NCBI RefSeq assembly: GCF_001625215.2
Contig: NC_030385.2
Span: 11,153,135 to 11,217,134 of the forward strand
Direction of reading: 5' to 3'
Source of the DNA: Daucus carota subsp. sativus
Taxonomy: Eukaryota > Streptophyta > Magnoliopsida > Apiales > Apiaceae
Length of the DNA: 64,000 nucleotides
Shown here: positions 45,737-58,500 of the stretch, piece by piece
How positions within the stretch are numbered: position 1 is the first letter of the stretch
Layout of the letters: the number at the start of each line of letters is the position of its first letter
Translations under genes and position numbers: made by a program
Notes under the pieces: generated by a model
The model's database searches: none
What the model saw: the letters and a program-made list of their open reading frames with translations, nothing else
What the model was told of the DNA's origin: nothing

Positions 45737-46560
45737 TCATCGGTGTGTAGATTGTTTGTCTTCCTGAAGTGCCATCCTATGTAAATGAGATGGTTCCTCC
45801 AGCATCATTTTAGCCACCAAGTAGCCAGCAATGGACCAAGTTTGGTACTTACGAGACTGCTTTCCCACATAGCTTCCAAGCTTTCCGTCATAGTACTCGG
45901 GCCAGTCATCCTTCATCAATCGACTCTCTGCAACTTGTATGGCGCGCCTTGCAATCTCCTCTTGTCCCGTCTTGATACATGCAGCAGTCAGCAGCCACAG
46001 GAGCACTGCACTTGCAATATGACGGATCAAAGGACTTAGAAATGTGTATCAAAAAGTCAAACGACTTATATATCAAAACAGAGGGAGTATCTTATCTTGA
46101 CAAAGTGAGTGGACTATATGCATGTTCAAGGCAAAAAGGCATAAAAGAAAAAACATATTTGAGCACCTGGCCAAGAACCTCCATTATGATAACTCCGGCT
46201 AGTGATCTTTAGATCACAGCCTGTGATAATGCGCCATTTGTGACTCTCCATTGCCGGATAAAAGAGCTTCAATGGCATTTCTCCGACAAGCTCCCCCCAT
46301 CGTGCTTCAATAAGATCCATGATTGCCGAGGCTTGCTCAGGAGTTGCATTACATGACAAGATTGCAATACAATTTTTCTAAGCAAAACCACCGAAAATCC
46401 ATTCTTGCTGGACTCACATTTCCCACAAAGTAACCGCCATGAGTTGGCATGAAATCAAAAACCCAATCTGGAATGTAGTCCGGCATCACATTGAGCTTGT
46501 TCACCAGTGTGAGTACTCCTCGCGGGGCACTAACTGATACATACACAAGAACTACGATTG
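45737..46560 (-). pseudogene. Alkaline/neutral invertase pseudogene, C-terminal part
   Basis: Two exons remain. The right one (46546-46167) reads [20 protein letters not shown].. and [12 protein letters not shown], shifts frame by one base in an A run near 46375, and resumes [20 protein letters not shown] up to SYHNGGSWP. The left one (about 46009-45737) reads [38 protein letters not shown]. These are the conserved C-terminal third of plant cytosolic alkaline/neutral invertases (GH100), which cleave sucrose. The N-terminal catalytic part is absent: 500 bp upstream lies the 3' end of another gene. The family motif CDPKNTRWSYHN is degraded to [12 protein letters not shown]. The intron contains a Stowaway end (agagggagta near 46090). 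No function is expected. Confidence 0.88.
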
Positions 46561-46564
46561 ATTA

Positions 46565-47060
46565 TTTTTATGTTATTAATATTACTTTGCGGGGCACTAA
46601 TTTTGTGTCATTTGCCACCACTTACAACTTATTTTGTAGCTAAATGTAATTTTCAAGGGATTTTTTTAAAGTTATATTTTTGCATATATGATTGCTAGCA
46701 GATGCATATATGGGTGCAAATGCAACCTCCAAATTTTTGCAATTTTTTTTAAAACAATTGCAATTTGTTTTAAAAATTGACAATCTTTTTATAAAAATTC
46801 ATAAGTTTGGGTTTTATGTTAACAATGTGGAGGGGATTGAGACCAGATAAGAGGTGAGAAGCTTGATCCCATTTCTTATATTGGTAAAGGGCCAAATAGA
46901 AAACACTACTTTGGCTAGCCAATAATCATAAAACTTCAATAAAACAAAGTTCAAAAGTGCAAAGAAGATTTTTGACAGAACCACCAGTAAGGCCTTGTTA
47001 CAAGCTTTTTATCACGATATGGTAAATTTAAACCCTGCAAATATAGGCTCTTCACAAGTA
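46565..47060. other. Intergenic spacer
   Basis: AT-rich, nothing recognised between the invertase fragment and the 3' end of the WLM gene. Confidence 0.5.
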
Positions 47061-47067
47061 TTTTACA

Positions 47068-49949
47068 TCAGGTACCAATATTGGGTGCAGGGGCTGCCAC
47101 AGGCGCGCCATGTGAATACCTCCACTCATTACATGCCATACATTTCTCTAAATCCACACTGTTTTCTAACGTACAAAATTTACATGACCAGATCTTGTAC
47201 TTGTCTTTAAGGTCTCTGGGCTTTAGTGTACCACAGACTTCACATACTGGCGCTAGGGGCTGTAACATTCAGATGTCAGTTCCAGAGGACAACAATACAA
47301 GTTAATATATTTATAAAGAGCAAATATACAACTGAAATAAGTTGAATGTGAAAAGTTCAATAGTGTTCCTCTACTTTCAGCACAAGTTAGCAAATTCCCA
47401 ACTTAATTTTTTTCGGCTAAAAAAAATCTTAACTACAAGGAAATGGTCCTGTGCTGCTGATGCTTATGTTTTTATTTAATTTTAGAAGTAACTACTTAAA
47501 AGCTTCTTAAAGAATTTTATATTTTTTAATGGTGGATTGTGGTATATTGGACGGAAAATATGGTAGCACTACCAATTATACTTCAAACATATCAAGGTGC
47601 TATGATTACATGAAGCTTCATATACAAGTGATGATGAAGATAAACAACCAAAATTAGGAGTTTCAATCGTATTAATTCTTGCATATATGTTTACAATAAT
47701 AGGTGACTGAAGCTAAGACACGTGAAAGTGGTGACAAGTACCCTAGCAAGGGTGCTTATCAATCTATTATTACTATAATAGAACATCAAATAATCATCCT
47801 AATAAATTTAATCATGCATAAAAATATACCGAGTAGAATTTTGACTGAACACTGGGCATGTTACTTCAGTAGTAGTGATGGCTATTGGCTAACCATATAC
47901 TATTGGTAGGACGTAGAAACATGTACAACAATGTAAAATTGTCATTTTTCAAGATTTGCCGTAAGTTAAAAAAACATATCTCATCATAGATAATATATCT
48001 ATTCGACTATTAGTGTTTAGACTTTCAAATTTATGACTTAAACAAGTTAAGGCTTACTATCGAACATATGCGATATTATATGTATTCAAACTCTAATACT
48101 GCCAACAATAGAATTTAGGTTTCCCAGTAAACTGTATAAGCTAAATAGCATGTATCTTAAATTATGGCAGTAAACGTTGCATATTAGGACTCGGGGAAGG
48201 ACACATGCTATTTACTAAAACAAATGGGAAGATGGGATGTGGTGGAGATGTTATTAAGAAATACATATAACCAAAAAATCATAAAACAGGAATGCTTACT
48301 GGATTTGCCAAAGTGCAGACTCCACACTCCCACTTACAAGAATTAGCCGCATACTTTGTAGCATCTTGATAATTCGTAGAGGCAGAAGCCGAAGAATCAT
48401 TCGAAAGATCAATAAAATTAGATTTATTCTGAAAATCAAAGGATTTAAATGACTTTTTTCTCTGGTCACTTCTATTTTGAGATGTATCATTTTCACAAAC
48501 CACTGATCCAGACACTATACCATCTGGTGTCGAGTCCAGAAAATCAGGCTCCATAGGAGTATCACGAGATAAGGCATTAGTATTAATATTACTCATATCA
48601 CGACTTCTTTTCCCAGATATTGAGGTTGACTTATTTACATCAAAACCAGTAGAATTCCTTGAGGTTCCAGAACCTCGGTCCATCTGCTTCTGCAACAAAT
48701 CATTACTAGTTTCTGCTTCCTCTATTTCACAAGATCCAGATGCACACCAAAGCTCATCTTGTAGTCTCCTTTCTGCAGCCATTGCAGCAGCTTGGACGGG
48801 ACTAAGAGCAGTCATCAAAGAGCTATCACCGCCAAGACGCTTAGGTCCCGATGGTAGAAGAGATCCTAGACGAGCCCTTTTTTGGGCCGCATTCAATGCA
48901 GTGTGTCGTAAAGATGAAACAGCAGGTTGAGAGAAACCACCCAAACGCCTCCCTGGAAGATCAAAGCCCTGCCCAGAACCGCTTATCCCTTTGTTCATAA
49001 GATCCTCACATTCCTGAGAATTTAGAAGTGATAAGTAAAGAAGCAAGACTAGGAAAAATCTACCTTGTTATTACATCACACTAGTCGGTGTATTAAATAG
49101 GTATAACCACTAAAAAAATAAAAAAAATCAGGTGTTGCAATTTTATGATTGCTTACACTGTTGGTTTCCTAATAAGAAAAATCAAAATTACAGGGAAGGC
49201 TGGGCTGACGCCCGACAAAGTTAGATATCATTAGGTTTAACGAAATTATACCTACTAACAACATGCTCGGTTCAACCCCTCGGTTATTGACACCATCATA
49301 GAATTGAAAAATCAGGCAGTAGAATTGCTAAGTGATTTGAGAAATTCATTATAATACAAACATCAAAAAGAGCAGAAACGGATGTTTAATGTAATTATAG
49401 AAGTGGGAATTAGTCCCTGAGCTAAAACCAATTCTGTTTCTAAAATCAATTTCGGAAACTAAAAAAGAAAACATTACATAACAGAAAAGGGGGTAAACTA
49501 ACCTTTCTAAGATCATCCCAAAGCTTGTAAAAGACAGCATTATGAGGGCCATGAGCATTATGACAAAGCTCATGAAGCATGGTATCGAGAATCTGATGAA
49601 AAGGGTAGAATTCAGAATCCCTATTGGGTCTCCGAAGCCTCAGCTTGACATTAACACCATGATTCACATTAACCCCTAAAAGGGCGGGATCTTTGGGGCT
49701 ATAAAACAAACACAAAAGCGATATATGTATAGAAGAGTATAAATAAAGACATGAAAGCAGTTAAGATAAAATTATGATGATGATGAGTTACCAGAACTCG
49801 GAGAGGAGCTTGACACGCCAATTGTGTCTGCGCATGATGGGTTGGACTTGTTTAGCGATGCGATTGAGAATGGCTTTGGCTTCATCTTGTTTATCTTTTC
49901 TTGTCAGGGTTTTGATTTCCCATACTTTGTTTAGATCCGCTGTGTTCAT
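47068..49949 (-). CDS. WLM-domain metalloprotease with RanBP2-type zinc fingers (WSS1-like)
   Basis: Four exons on the minus strand: 49949-49792, 49698-49503, 49013-48300 and 47259-47068, all GT..AG and in phase, 419 residues. The N-terminal WLM domain (about 1-120) holds the zinc-protease motif HELCHNAHGPH at 95-105, with Glu96 as the expected catalytic base. Yeast Wss1 and its relatives use this domain to degrade DNA-protein crosslinks and SUMO-modified chromatin proteins. The middle is a low-complexity linker (FDLPGRRLGG, KRARLGSLLPSGPKRLGG). The C-terminus has two RanBP2-type zinc fingers: W346-C348-C351-C362-C365 split by intron 3, and W380-C382-C385-C396-C399. The start ATG at 49949 gives MNTADLNKVWEI, which begins the WLM fold. 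Intron 3 is about 1040 bp. Confidence 0.93.
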
Positions 49950-49954
49950 TTCAA

Positions 49955-50880
49955 TTGCAATTGCAATTAGAGTTTCTCACTGGGTTTGGGGCGGGGGTTT
50001 TCAAATTGGGAGAGGGTGGGGGCTTCGGACTTGGCCCTTTTCATCATCCTTCTCTTTAAGTACTTGCACTTCTTAAAACTTTTCAGCTTCCCCCTTGTCG
50101 GGTTAGATTTTCGGATTCAAACTTTAATTTTGGAATCTTGAATTTTATTTAAAATCTTGAATTTGATAACATGACATATTTGAAAAAATCTAATTTAAAT
50201 TTATTTGAAATTCAACATTTCCAGATACAAGTATAACATTGAAAATTTGAAATTACACATGTCAATTTAAATTTTACATAAAATGCATGTTCTCATATAT
50301 AATTTAATATTATTTCTTATATCCTGATTTATATGTCTTTTTATTCTAATATAATACTTTAGTTAGTGACATGATTTAAACTTCACACAGAAAATGAAAA
50401 TTGAAATTGAATTTTAACGAAGGATGGTAGTAATCAGAACTGACCAAACCGACAGTTCAGGAACATCGACCAGATGCAATCTGTTGATACACAACAGGTT
50501 GAACGGAATCGGCGAGAACCATCGTAAAAACAAACGGGCTACGAACTCTTTACTTGTAGACTTGAACTTGGAACGCTCTCGAGCCACCCTGCTCTAATCG
50601 TCCTCCACAACCCATCCCGCCCGAACCAACCTCCAATATTCCACACTTTCGTCACTTATTTCTTTCAAGCTCCAATGATTGACGACAGTTGAATTTCGCA
50701 AGTAACTAATTAATTATTATAATTTTTGTGTCAGGCATGATAAAAATGTGTGTTTATAAAAAAATTGAGATTAAGTTGAAAAAAGGTGATAAAGAAAGGA
50801 AGATGAGGACTCGAATGATGAAAATTATTCATAAGTGATAATGAATACTTTATTAAAATCTCCGGTCAACAATAAATGAA
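49955..50880. other. Promoter side of the WLM gene and AT-rich spacer
   Basis: No coding sequence recognised. The first 150 bp is probably the 5' leader and promoter of the WLM gene. Confidence 0.5.
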
Positions 50881-50881
50881 G

Positions 50882-51577
50882 GGGTTAATGCTCTATTCGG
50901 TCATTGTATTGGAACAAAATTTTCAGCTGGTCTACCGAGTTAAAAAAGCTTTCAGTCAACTAATTGTACCATTTAAAACTTTCAAACTAGACTATTTCGT
51001 CAATTTTTGTTAAAAATTTAACAAAACAGATCTCCACTCCCTTCATCTTCTCTCTACCTCTCATACTCCATCTCTCCACCCATCTACAATCAGTTGTTCT
51101 TGTTTCAGAAAGTCAGGTGGGTTGTAAACCAGTAGTAACTAAATTTTGATTTTGTTGTCACAATTTAGACCAAAACTCACTCACCCCTTTTTCATTACAC
51201 CTGGGGATTTGAACAAGAACCACGGGGAAGTAACCATTAACACCATCACCGGCTCCGTATTTTTAAAACAGGCTTAATCTCTCGCTTCTCTCTCCAAGTA
51301 CACGCTTTTCGCATCTAGACAAACTCACCACCACTACTGTCATAGTTCCAGCCGCCACGAACAAGAACTCTAATTTACACACGCAAATTTGAAAAAAATA
51401 TGCAATTCTGTTAAAATTAACGTTTGCCGTTAAAGTCAAGGACATGATTAACAGCGCTGAGATTAATCACCTTATTGAAAGTTTTTAGATGTTTTATTAT
51501 TTAAATGAATTTTTTTTTACTCAGTAAACCAATTGAAAATTTTGATCCAGTGCAGTGACCAAATAGAACATTAACCC
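50882..51577. mobile_element. Mutator-type MITE with long terminal inverted repeats
   Basis: Ends GGGTTAATGCTCTATTCGGT and AATAGAACATTAACCC begin inverted repeats of at least 130 bp. A perfect 10-bp duplication ATAAATGAAG flanks it (50872-50881 and 51578-51587). No transposase inside. The 60-residue frame at 51263-51445 is not conserved. Confidence 0.9.
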
Positions 51578-52074
51578 ATAAATGAAGGATTGAATAATTT
51601 ATTCTTATAGTTTTAAGATTTGCATAAGTTTTATTTTATTTATTTGATATTAAAATTTTTTTATTGTATATATACAATTTGTTCAAGTTTTTAGAATGGA
51701 GTTCTTTCAATTTATTTATAAAATATCTTTTAGATTAATAAAATTTATACGAGTTATCCTCTTCTTTTAAACTAGCTTCTTAACCCGTGCAAAGCACGGG
51801 TTGCTTTAAATCACTTTCTTCAATATATGTTATATCTCGTTATTTATCTTTTTCTATATTTATTTGTATTTTAAATCATAGTATGTTGATATCTGTATAT
51901 ACACATGTCCTCACTTTTATGATATTTATTAAAAATATAAATACAAAAAATATATTAAAATTCAGTTAAATCGATGACTAATTGGTCGAAAATTGGATTA
52001 ATAGGGTCGAAAATCAGGTAGAATATTAAAAATTTACAAAAATTTTGGGGAAAATTTAAAATTTTAAAAATGAT

Positions 52075-52101
<27 letters not shown>
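52075..52101. repeat. TA microsatellite
   Basis: A run of about 13 TA units inside the Helitron. Confidence 0.9.
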
Positions 52102-52105
<4 letters not shown>

Positions 52106-52860
52106 TTTACACATATAATATTAAATTAATTCTGAATAATGATCCTATTAATCATTCTGATTAATCGTTGATTTTCTGATTCCCGCTTTTTACAACACTA
52201 AATATTTATTTATTTATTATTAAATCATAATTATATATGATATATCCAAAAAATTATAAAATATACATTTTTATAAAAACAAATAAACATTAAGGCTTAA
52301 CTTTCGTTGCCAAATATAGCCCCATAGATACTTAATTCCTACATTATACATCAAGCCAGTCCATTGACTGCAATATCAAAATACATATTTTTATATATAG
52401 AGAGGTCATTATTGATTTTTAAAACTAACGTATTTTATTAGACATTAATGTCCAATCATTAATATACATTAATTATAACATGATTTTGGAATTAATTTAA
52501 TATTATACATATAAATAATATATATCTAATCATTTTTAAAATTTTTTATTTTCCCCATCTTTTTTTGATAGACGTACGTTCAAATTTTGTGAATGAAAAA
52601 TATTTTCTTCTTTTTTTTGAAACAAAGGTGTTAATCTAATAATAGAAAGCCATACGGCATCTACACCAATGATCGAGTCGAACAAACTGAATGTATTTTG
52701 AGTAAAGGATAGTTTAGTCATTTTGGATTAAATTGATCAAGATTCAATTTTACTGCTACAAGTATGTGTCAGATACTTAGATATATAGAATAAAAAAAAT
52801 AGTTACCGGCTAATCACTGTTTCAGGCTTCTGGTCATTAGCCCCTGTACCGGGATGCTTG

Positions 52861-53127
52861 GCCAAATTGCTTCTTTTATCATCAACTACGGAATATATTA
52901 CATGATGTTTAAACACAATTGGAAATATAACATCTCATTATGTCAGCAGCCAAACTGCTTCTTTTATTATCAACTACAGTATATATTACATGATGTTTAA
53001 ACACAATTGGAAATATAACATCTCATTATGTCAACAGCCAAACTGCTTCTTTTATCATCAACTACAGTATATATTACATGATGTTTAAACGCAATTGGAA
53101 ATATAACATCTCATTCTGTCAGCAGCC
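52861..53127. repeat. Three tandem 88-bp repeats inside the Helitron
   Basis: Units begin at 52861, 52949 and 53037 with 'gccaaa(t/c)tgcttctttta' and differ at only a few positions, so the amplification is recent. Confidence 0.92.
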
Positions 53128-55598
53128 GCGCAGCAATCGTCAGCTTAGAGTTTTGACTATGACAAAAGAGTATACCTTCATCTACGATCGAACATTAAAC
53201 TGCTCAGAAAGAATACCATCATTTTGACTCTGTTTTACATGATTTAAGGATCTATTTTATGTAACTTTTCGCAAGGATTTCAAATATACAATTTGTTTTA
53301 AGTTTGTAATTAATAGAGAGTAAATAAAAAGTACACGAGTGTACCATAGAGAGTAAATTAAAAGTACGAACGTACCATCGGTAGAAGTCAAAAATGCGAT
53401 GATACCATTGAAAAAAACCACTTCTACGAGGATACCATCAAGAATTTCCCTAGATATAATTTAAATTTATATTTACTTGTATTTTAAGTCTTATTATCTT
53501 GATGTCTAAATGTACATATATCCTTACTATAATGATATTTATTAAAATGTAAATATAAAAAATATACACTATTTAAAATTTTATTCTATAATTAAATTAT
53601 CATTCACCTAAAATTATTGAAAATTTGATAAAAAAAACAAATAAGATTCTTGTCGAATCAGAGTCTTTGTCGTATAGTTAAAAAATCATATATATGATTT
53701 TATTAAATCACAATAATTAAATATTTTAAAAATTGGCCGATTAACCGAATAATCGATAATAGACGAATTTTCAATACGATTTGGTAAAATTCGATTAAAT
53801 CGATGATTAATTGGTCAAAATTGGATTAATCAGTCAAAAATCATGTAAAATATTAAAATTTACAAAATTTGTGGAGAAAATTTAAAATTTTAAAAATGAT
53901 TAGATATATATTATTTATATGTATAATATTAAAATAATTTCAAATAATGATCATGTTATAATTAATGTATATAAATGCTTAGACATTAATGTATAATAAA
54001 TACATTGCTTAGACATTAATGTATAATAAATGCGTTAGTATTAAAATTCAATAATAACTTATATATATATATTAAAATATGTGTATTAAGAGAAGGGTAT
54101 ATTAGTCATATCGAATTAATTTACAATGATTAGACATTAATGTCTAATAAATACATTAGCGTTAAACGTCAATAATAACCTTTATATATATAAATATTGT
54201 ATAGTGAGCAAAGGGTAAATTGGTCGTTTTGAATTAAATTAATGTATCTCATATTTTTTTTTGAGAAACGTACGTATCTCATATTTTGTTGTTCATCTTT
54301 TTTAAATTAAGATTATTTGTAAATTTAATTTCAATTTAATATTTATTTGTATTTTAAGTTATATTATGTGTATATCTGTCCTTGCTTCCGGCTTTTTTTC
54401 TAAAATAGTCGCATATGTTTTTTTTTACCTGTTTGTGTAAAAAATCACAAGCACGCATAGGAACTTGAAATTCTAACTTTTTTTGAGGACTTCAATTTTT
54501 TTTCAAACATTTTAATCACTTATAAGTATTGACTCACTTCTCACAAATAGTCCACTTTTTTTATTTTGAGAAGCAGTCACTTTTCATAAGATTTACTCAA
54601 ATACACTCTATATTGATGTATATATGTACACATATCCTCACTATTATGATATTTATTATAATATAAATACAAAAAATATAGTACACTATATAAAATTATA
54701 TAATTAAATTACCACTCACCTAAAATTATTGAAAATTTAATACGAAAAATGAGATTCTTGCCGAATTAGAGTTTTGTCATATAGTTATATATATTATTTA
54801 TAGTTATTCTAATACATATGTATATAATTTTATTAAATAATAATAATTAAACATTCTAAAAATTGGCCGAGTTAACCTATTAATCAATAGTCGGACGGAT
54901 TTTGATCCGATTTGGTAAAATCCGTTTAATCGATGTCTAATTGGTCAGAAATTTGAATAATGGGTCGAAAATCATGCAAAATATAAAAATTTACAAAATT
55001 TGTGAAGAGAAATTAAAATTTTAAAAATGATTATATATATTATTTTTACATATATAATATTAAATTGATCAAATAATGACCATGTTAACCATTTCGATTA
55101 ATCGTCGATATTTTTATTCTCGTTTTTTATAATACTGGATATTTATTTATTTATTAAATCATAACTATAAATGTTATATACTTATATGTATTAGAGTTTT
55201 AATTATAAAGTAATTAATGCATATTAATGAAAAGACATTAATGTCTAATAAATAGGTTGGTATTAAAAGTAAATATTAATAGTGAGTAAGGGTAGTCTAG
55301 TCTTTTTGAATTAAATTATGTATAATGAGCAAGGGTAGTTTAGTCATTTCGATTTAAATTAATCATAGTTGGTCTATTAGATAGATAATAGATTTAAGAA
55401 ATTTAATTAAACAAGAAAAGCCGTCTCAATTTACAAATCGGATTCGGAGCGGACCATCCAGGTATACGATCACGTGCCTGGTTGCTGTAAACCGTGACAA
55501 TTGGGCTTGTGAATACGAGGAAATCCATGTAACTGGCCCTTTAAACATGTGATGTAAAAGACTAATTATGTGGGTTGAGTGGAGACTGAGTTGCGAAG

Positions 55599-58500
55599 AT
55601 GACAACTAGTGCGGCTGTCACAACAGCTGCTGCTGCTTCTTCCATTGCCCTGCTTGCTTACTTTCTCTCTAAATTCTACAATTCCAATCACTCCTCTGCT
55701 TCTTCTTCTTCTGAAAATGAACTTAAAAATGGACTCATTGAAGCTATTGGAAACACTCCCCTCATCAGAATCAACAGCCTTTCCCAAGCCACTGGATGTC
55801 AGGTCTCTCTCTCTCTCTCTCGCTCCCTCTCTCTCTCTCTCCCCCCCCTCTCTCTCCTCCTTTTCAAAATGGGTTTGTTTCATTTGCTTGTGTTTATGTC
55901 TTATTTGTATGTAATGTTAATTATATTTCATCAGATTCTTGGGAAAGCTGAGTTCTTAAATCCTGGTGGAAGTGTCAAAGACAGGGTTGCTGTCAAAATC
56001 ATCCAGGAGGTGTGTTTTCTCTCTATTTATACATACATAATTGAAGAACCTACGATGAATGTTATGTTATTTAAATTGTTCGAGATTTAAGCTAGTCTTT
56101 ACAACCATTTCCCTGCAACTATAATCAAGTACCTACATGTTATTGTTTTATCTTTCAATTTAGTTATTGTATTCACACATACACTACACTGTCATCGAAA
56201 ATTCATTTATATTTATGATGGGGGGAGTGCAATACCATCTTCGGATTCCAGACTCATACTAGCTTAGTGGCCAAAGTATAGTCTAAGAGCATCTCCAAGA
56301 GGCTCTTCATTTAGGCTCCTAACTTGAGAGGAAAAATGTTGCTCCAAGAGACTCTTAAGTGGCTCTTAAATCACTAAGAGCCTCTTGTTTCTCTCTCCTC
56401 TCTCCTCAAAGTTAAGAGTAACCACATGGCTCCTAACTTATTTTTTCACAATAAAAAAATCCATCCCTCCAATTCACCTCCATCTTTCCCTCTCTTTTTT
56501 AATAGTGGAGCCCAATATATGAATAAAATATGAAATAGAAAGGAGATGTAGAGAGTATTGTTGGAGTTTACACTCTTAACTTTGTCCTAAATTACTAAGA
56601 GCCACATTTTTTATATTATATTTAGGAGCCAACAAGGAGGCTCTTGGAGATGCTCTAATAAATATCAATTCTTAATTAAAAAATGATGAAAAACGGAAGC
56701 CCTTTTTTAATGAATAAATTACATTTTTTTTCTTTTCTCAACAGTTATATTGACAAACCTTTTTTTATTTTTGGATAAAAAACCTTTCGCCGAAAATGGA
56801 GAGATGAATTGATGTATCAGTAATTGTTCAAAAAAACCCTACTCTTACTTCTTTTCCTTTTTCTTTTGTATAACTTATGGTGATGATTCTTTGGCCTTTA
56901 CTAATATCAGCAGAAAAAATAAGAAGAGATTAAACTTCTCACTTTTGTTCCTATTCTCCACCCCTCTACTCCCGGAAAATGTCTCTTTTGTCAAATTCTT
57001 TAGTTTGGGTTCAGTGATTTCAATTTTGACATTAACAATCCTCATTGCCTTCGCTGCTTTAATAGACAAACCCCTGTACCTGCGTGGAAGAAAAACGCAT
57101 TTTCAAAGTTTGAAATTTTCGTAGATGAGATTCTTTTCTGCGTTAGAATTGAAGTAGTTAGTGAGCTGGATGCCATACAATGGATTCATCCTGTATTCAA
57201 CAAGTTGGGTAGGCAGACCGGAGAACCATATATTTTTCTCTAAAGTTGGAGCCTTGGAGGAATACTGCACATTCTACTGACTTTTGGAGCATCATTTAGC
57301 AATCTTCCCTTTCTTGTTCATGCAAGATTGTCTATGACTTATGAGTTTATGTAATTTTCCTTGCACGAGTGTAATATTATGCTAGATGTCAACATTCAAT
57401 TCCACATTTACATTAATTATTATCACAGTGATATGCATTTCAATCAGCCTTACCTTTTTCTTGTTTATCATGCCTTCTCTAGTCAATTTTGTTTGCATTC
57501 ATAGATTATGCTAGTGATCAAACATAAAGTTGCCATTATCAGATTTCATGACTAAAGGGTATCAGATTAACATGACCTTTTGTATTATGTTTTTGTTTAT
57601 CATGAGTAATTAAGTAGGTTCATTTTTAGTACGCTCATGAATCGTGATGTTTAATCAGTTTCACTTAATGTATACATGGTAGTGATTTAAGTAAATATTT
57701 ATCAATTTCACTTGAAGTATATGCCGGGTGTATACGTGGTAGACTGGTAGTGATATAAGTAAATGTTGAGCTGCAAATTGCTAACATCTTATCTTATATA
57801 TGTATATGATATGATGAACTTTTGGGAAATTATACAGCAGTTATTTTGCACCAGCCTTTGATTTTCATACCTTTTTCGCTGTATAGGCTCTAGAACTTGG
57901 TCTTCTAGCTAAAGGTGGGATAGTTACAGAAGGAAGTGCTGGGAGCACTGCTATTAGTCTTGCAACAGTTGCTCCTGCTTATGGATGTCAATGTCATGTT
58001 GTTATCCCAGATGATGCTGCTATAGAGAAAGTATGTATAGATGCTCCGGACCATTTTTCTATTCAAATAATCTGTGGTCCACATCATCATCATTATACTT
58101 AGATTTCGACTATTGTATTTGTCACTTAGCTCAGTCTCAAATACTGGAGGCCCTTGGAGCTACTGTCGAAAGGGTAAGGCCAGTATCGATTACACACAAA
58201 GACCACTACGTCAATATTGCAAAAAGAAGGGCAGTGGAAGCAAATGAAGTAGCCTTGAAGCAAGACATAGCGAAACAAACAAATGGCAAAGATGTAGAAC
58301 AAAGTAATGGTGATATAATTGACGGAGAAAAACAGGATACTTTTTTCTCGCGAGACTGCAAAGGTGGGTTTTTCGCAGATCAATTTGAGAATCTTGCAAA
58401 CTTCAGGGCTCACTATGAGGGTACTGGGCCAGAAATCTGGAAACAGACTGGTGGCAACTTGCATTCTTTTGTTGCAGCTGCAGGCACAGGTGGCACTGTT

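Larger units (their letters stand above)
51772..55394 (-). mobile_element. Non-autonomous Helitron
   Basis: On the minus strand the element starts A|TCTATTATCTATCT at 55394 and ends with the hairpin AACCCGTGCTTTGCACGGGTT followed after a short spacer by GCTAG|T at 51772. The 5' TC, the 3' hairpin near a CTAG end, and insertion between A and T are the Helitron hallmarks. It is 3623 bp with no Rep/helicase coding region. The interior has three rough repeats of a block rich in 'aaaatcgattaa' (51960-52200, 53700-53960, 54860-55140), suggesting internal amplification. Confidence 0.85.

Noticed and set aside
52861-53127. 88-bp direct repeats as a CRISPR-like array
   Set aside because: Units are contiguous without spacers and lie in a plant Helitron; ordinary tandem repeat.
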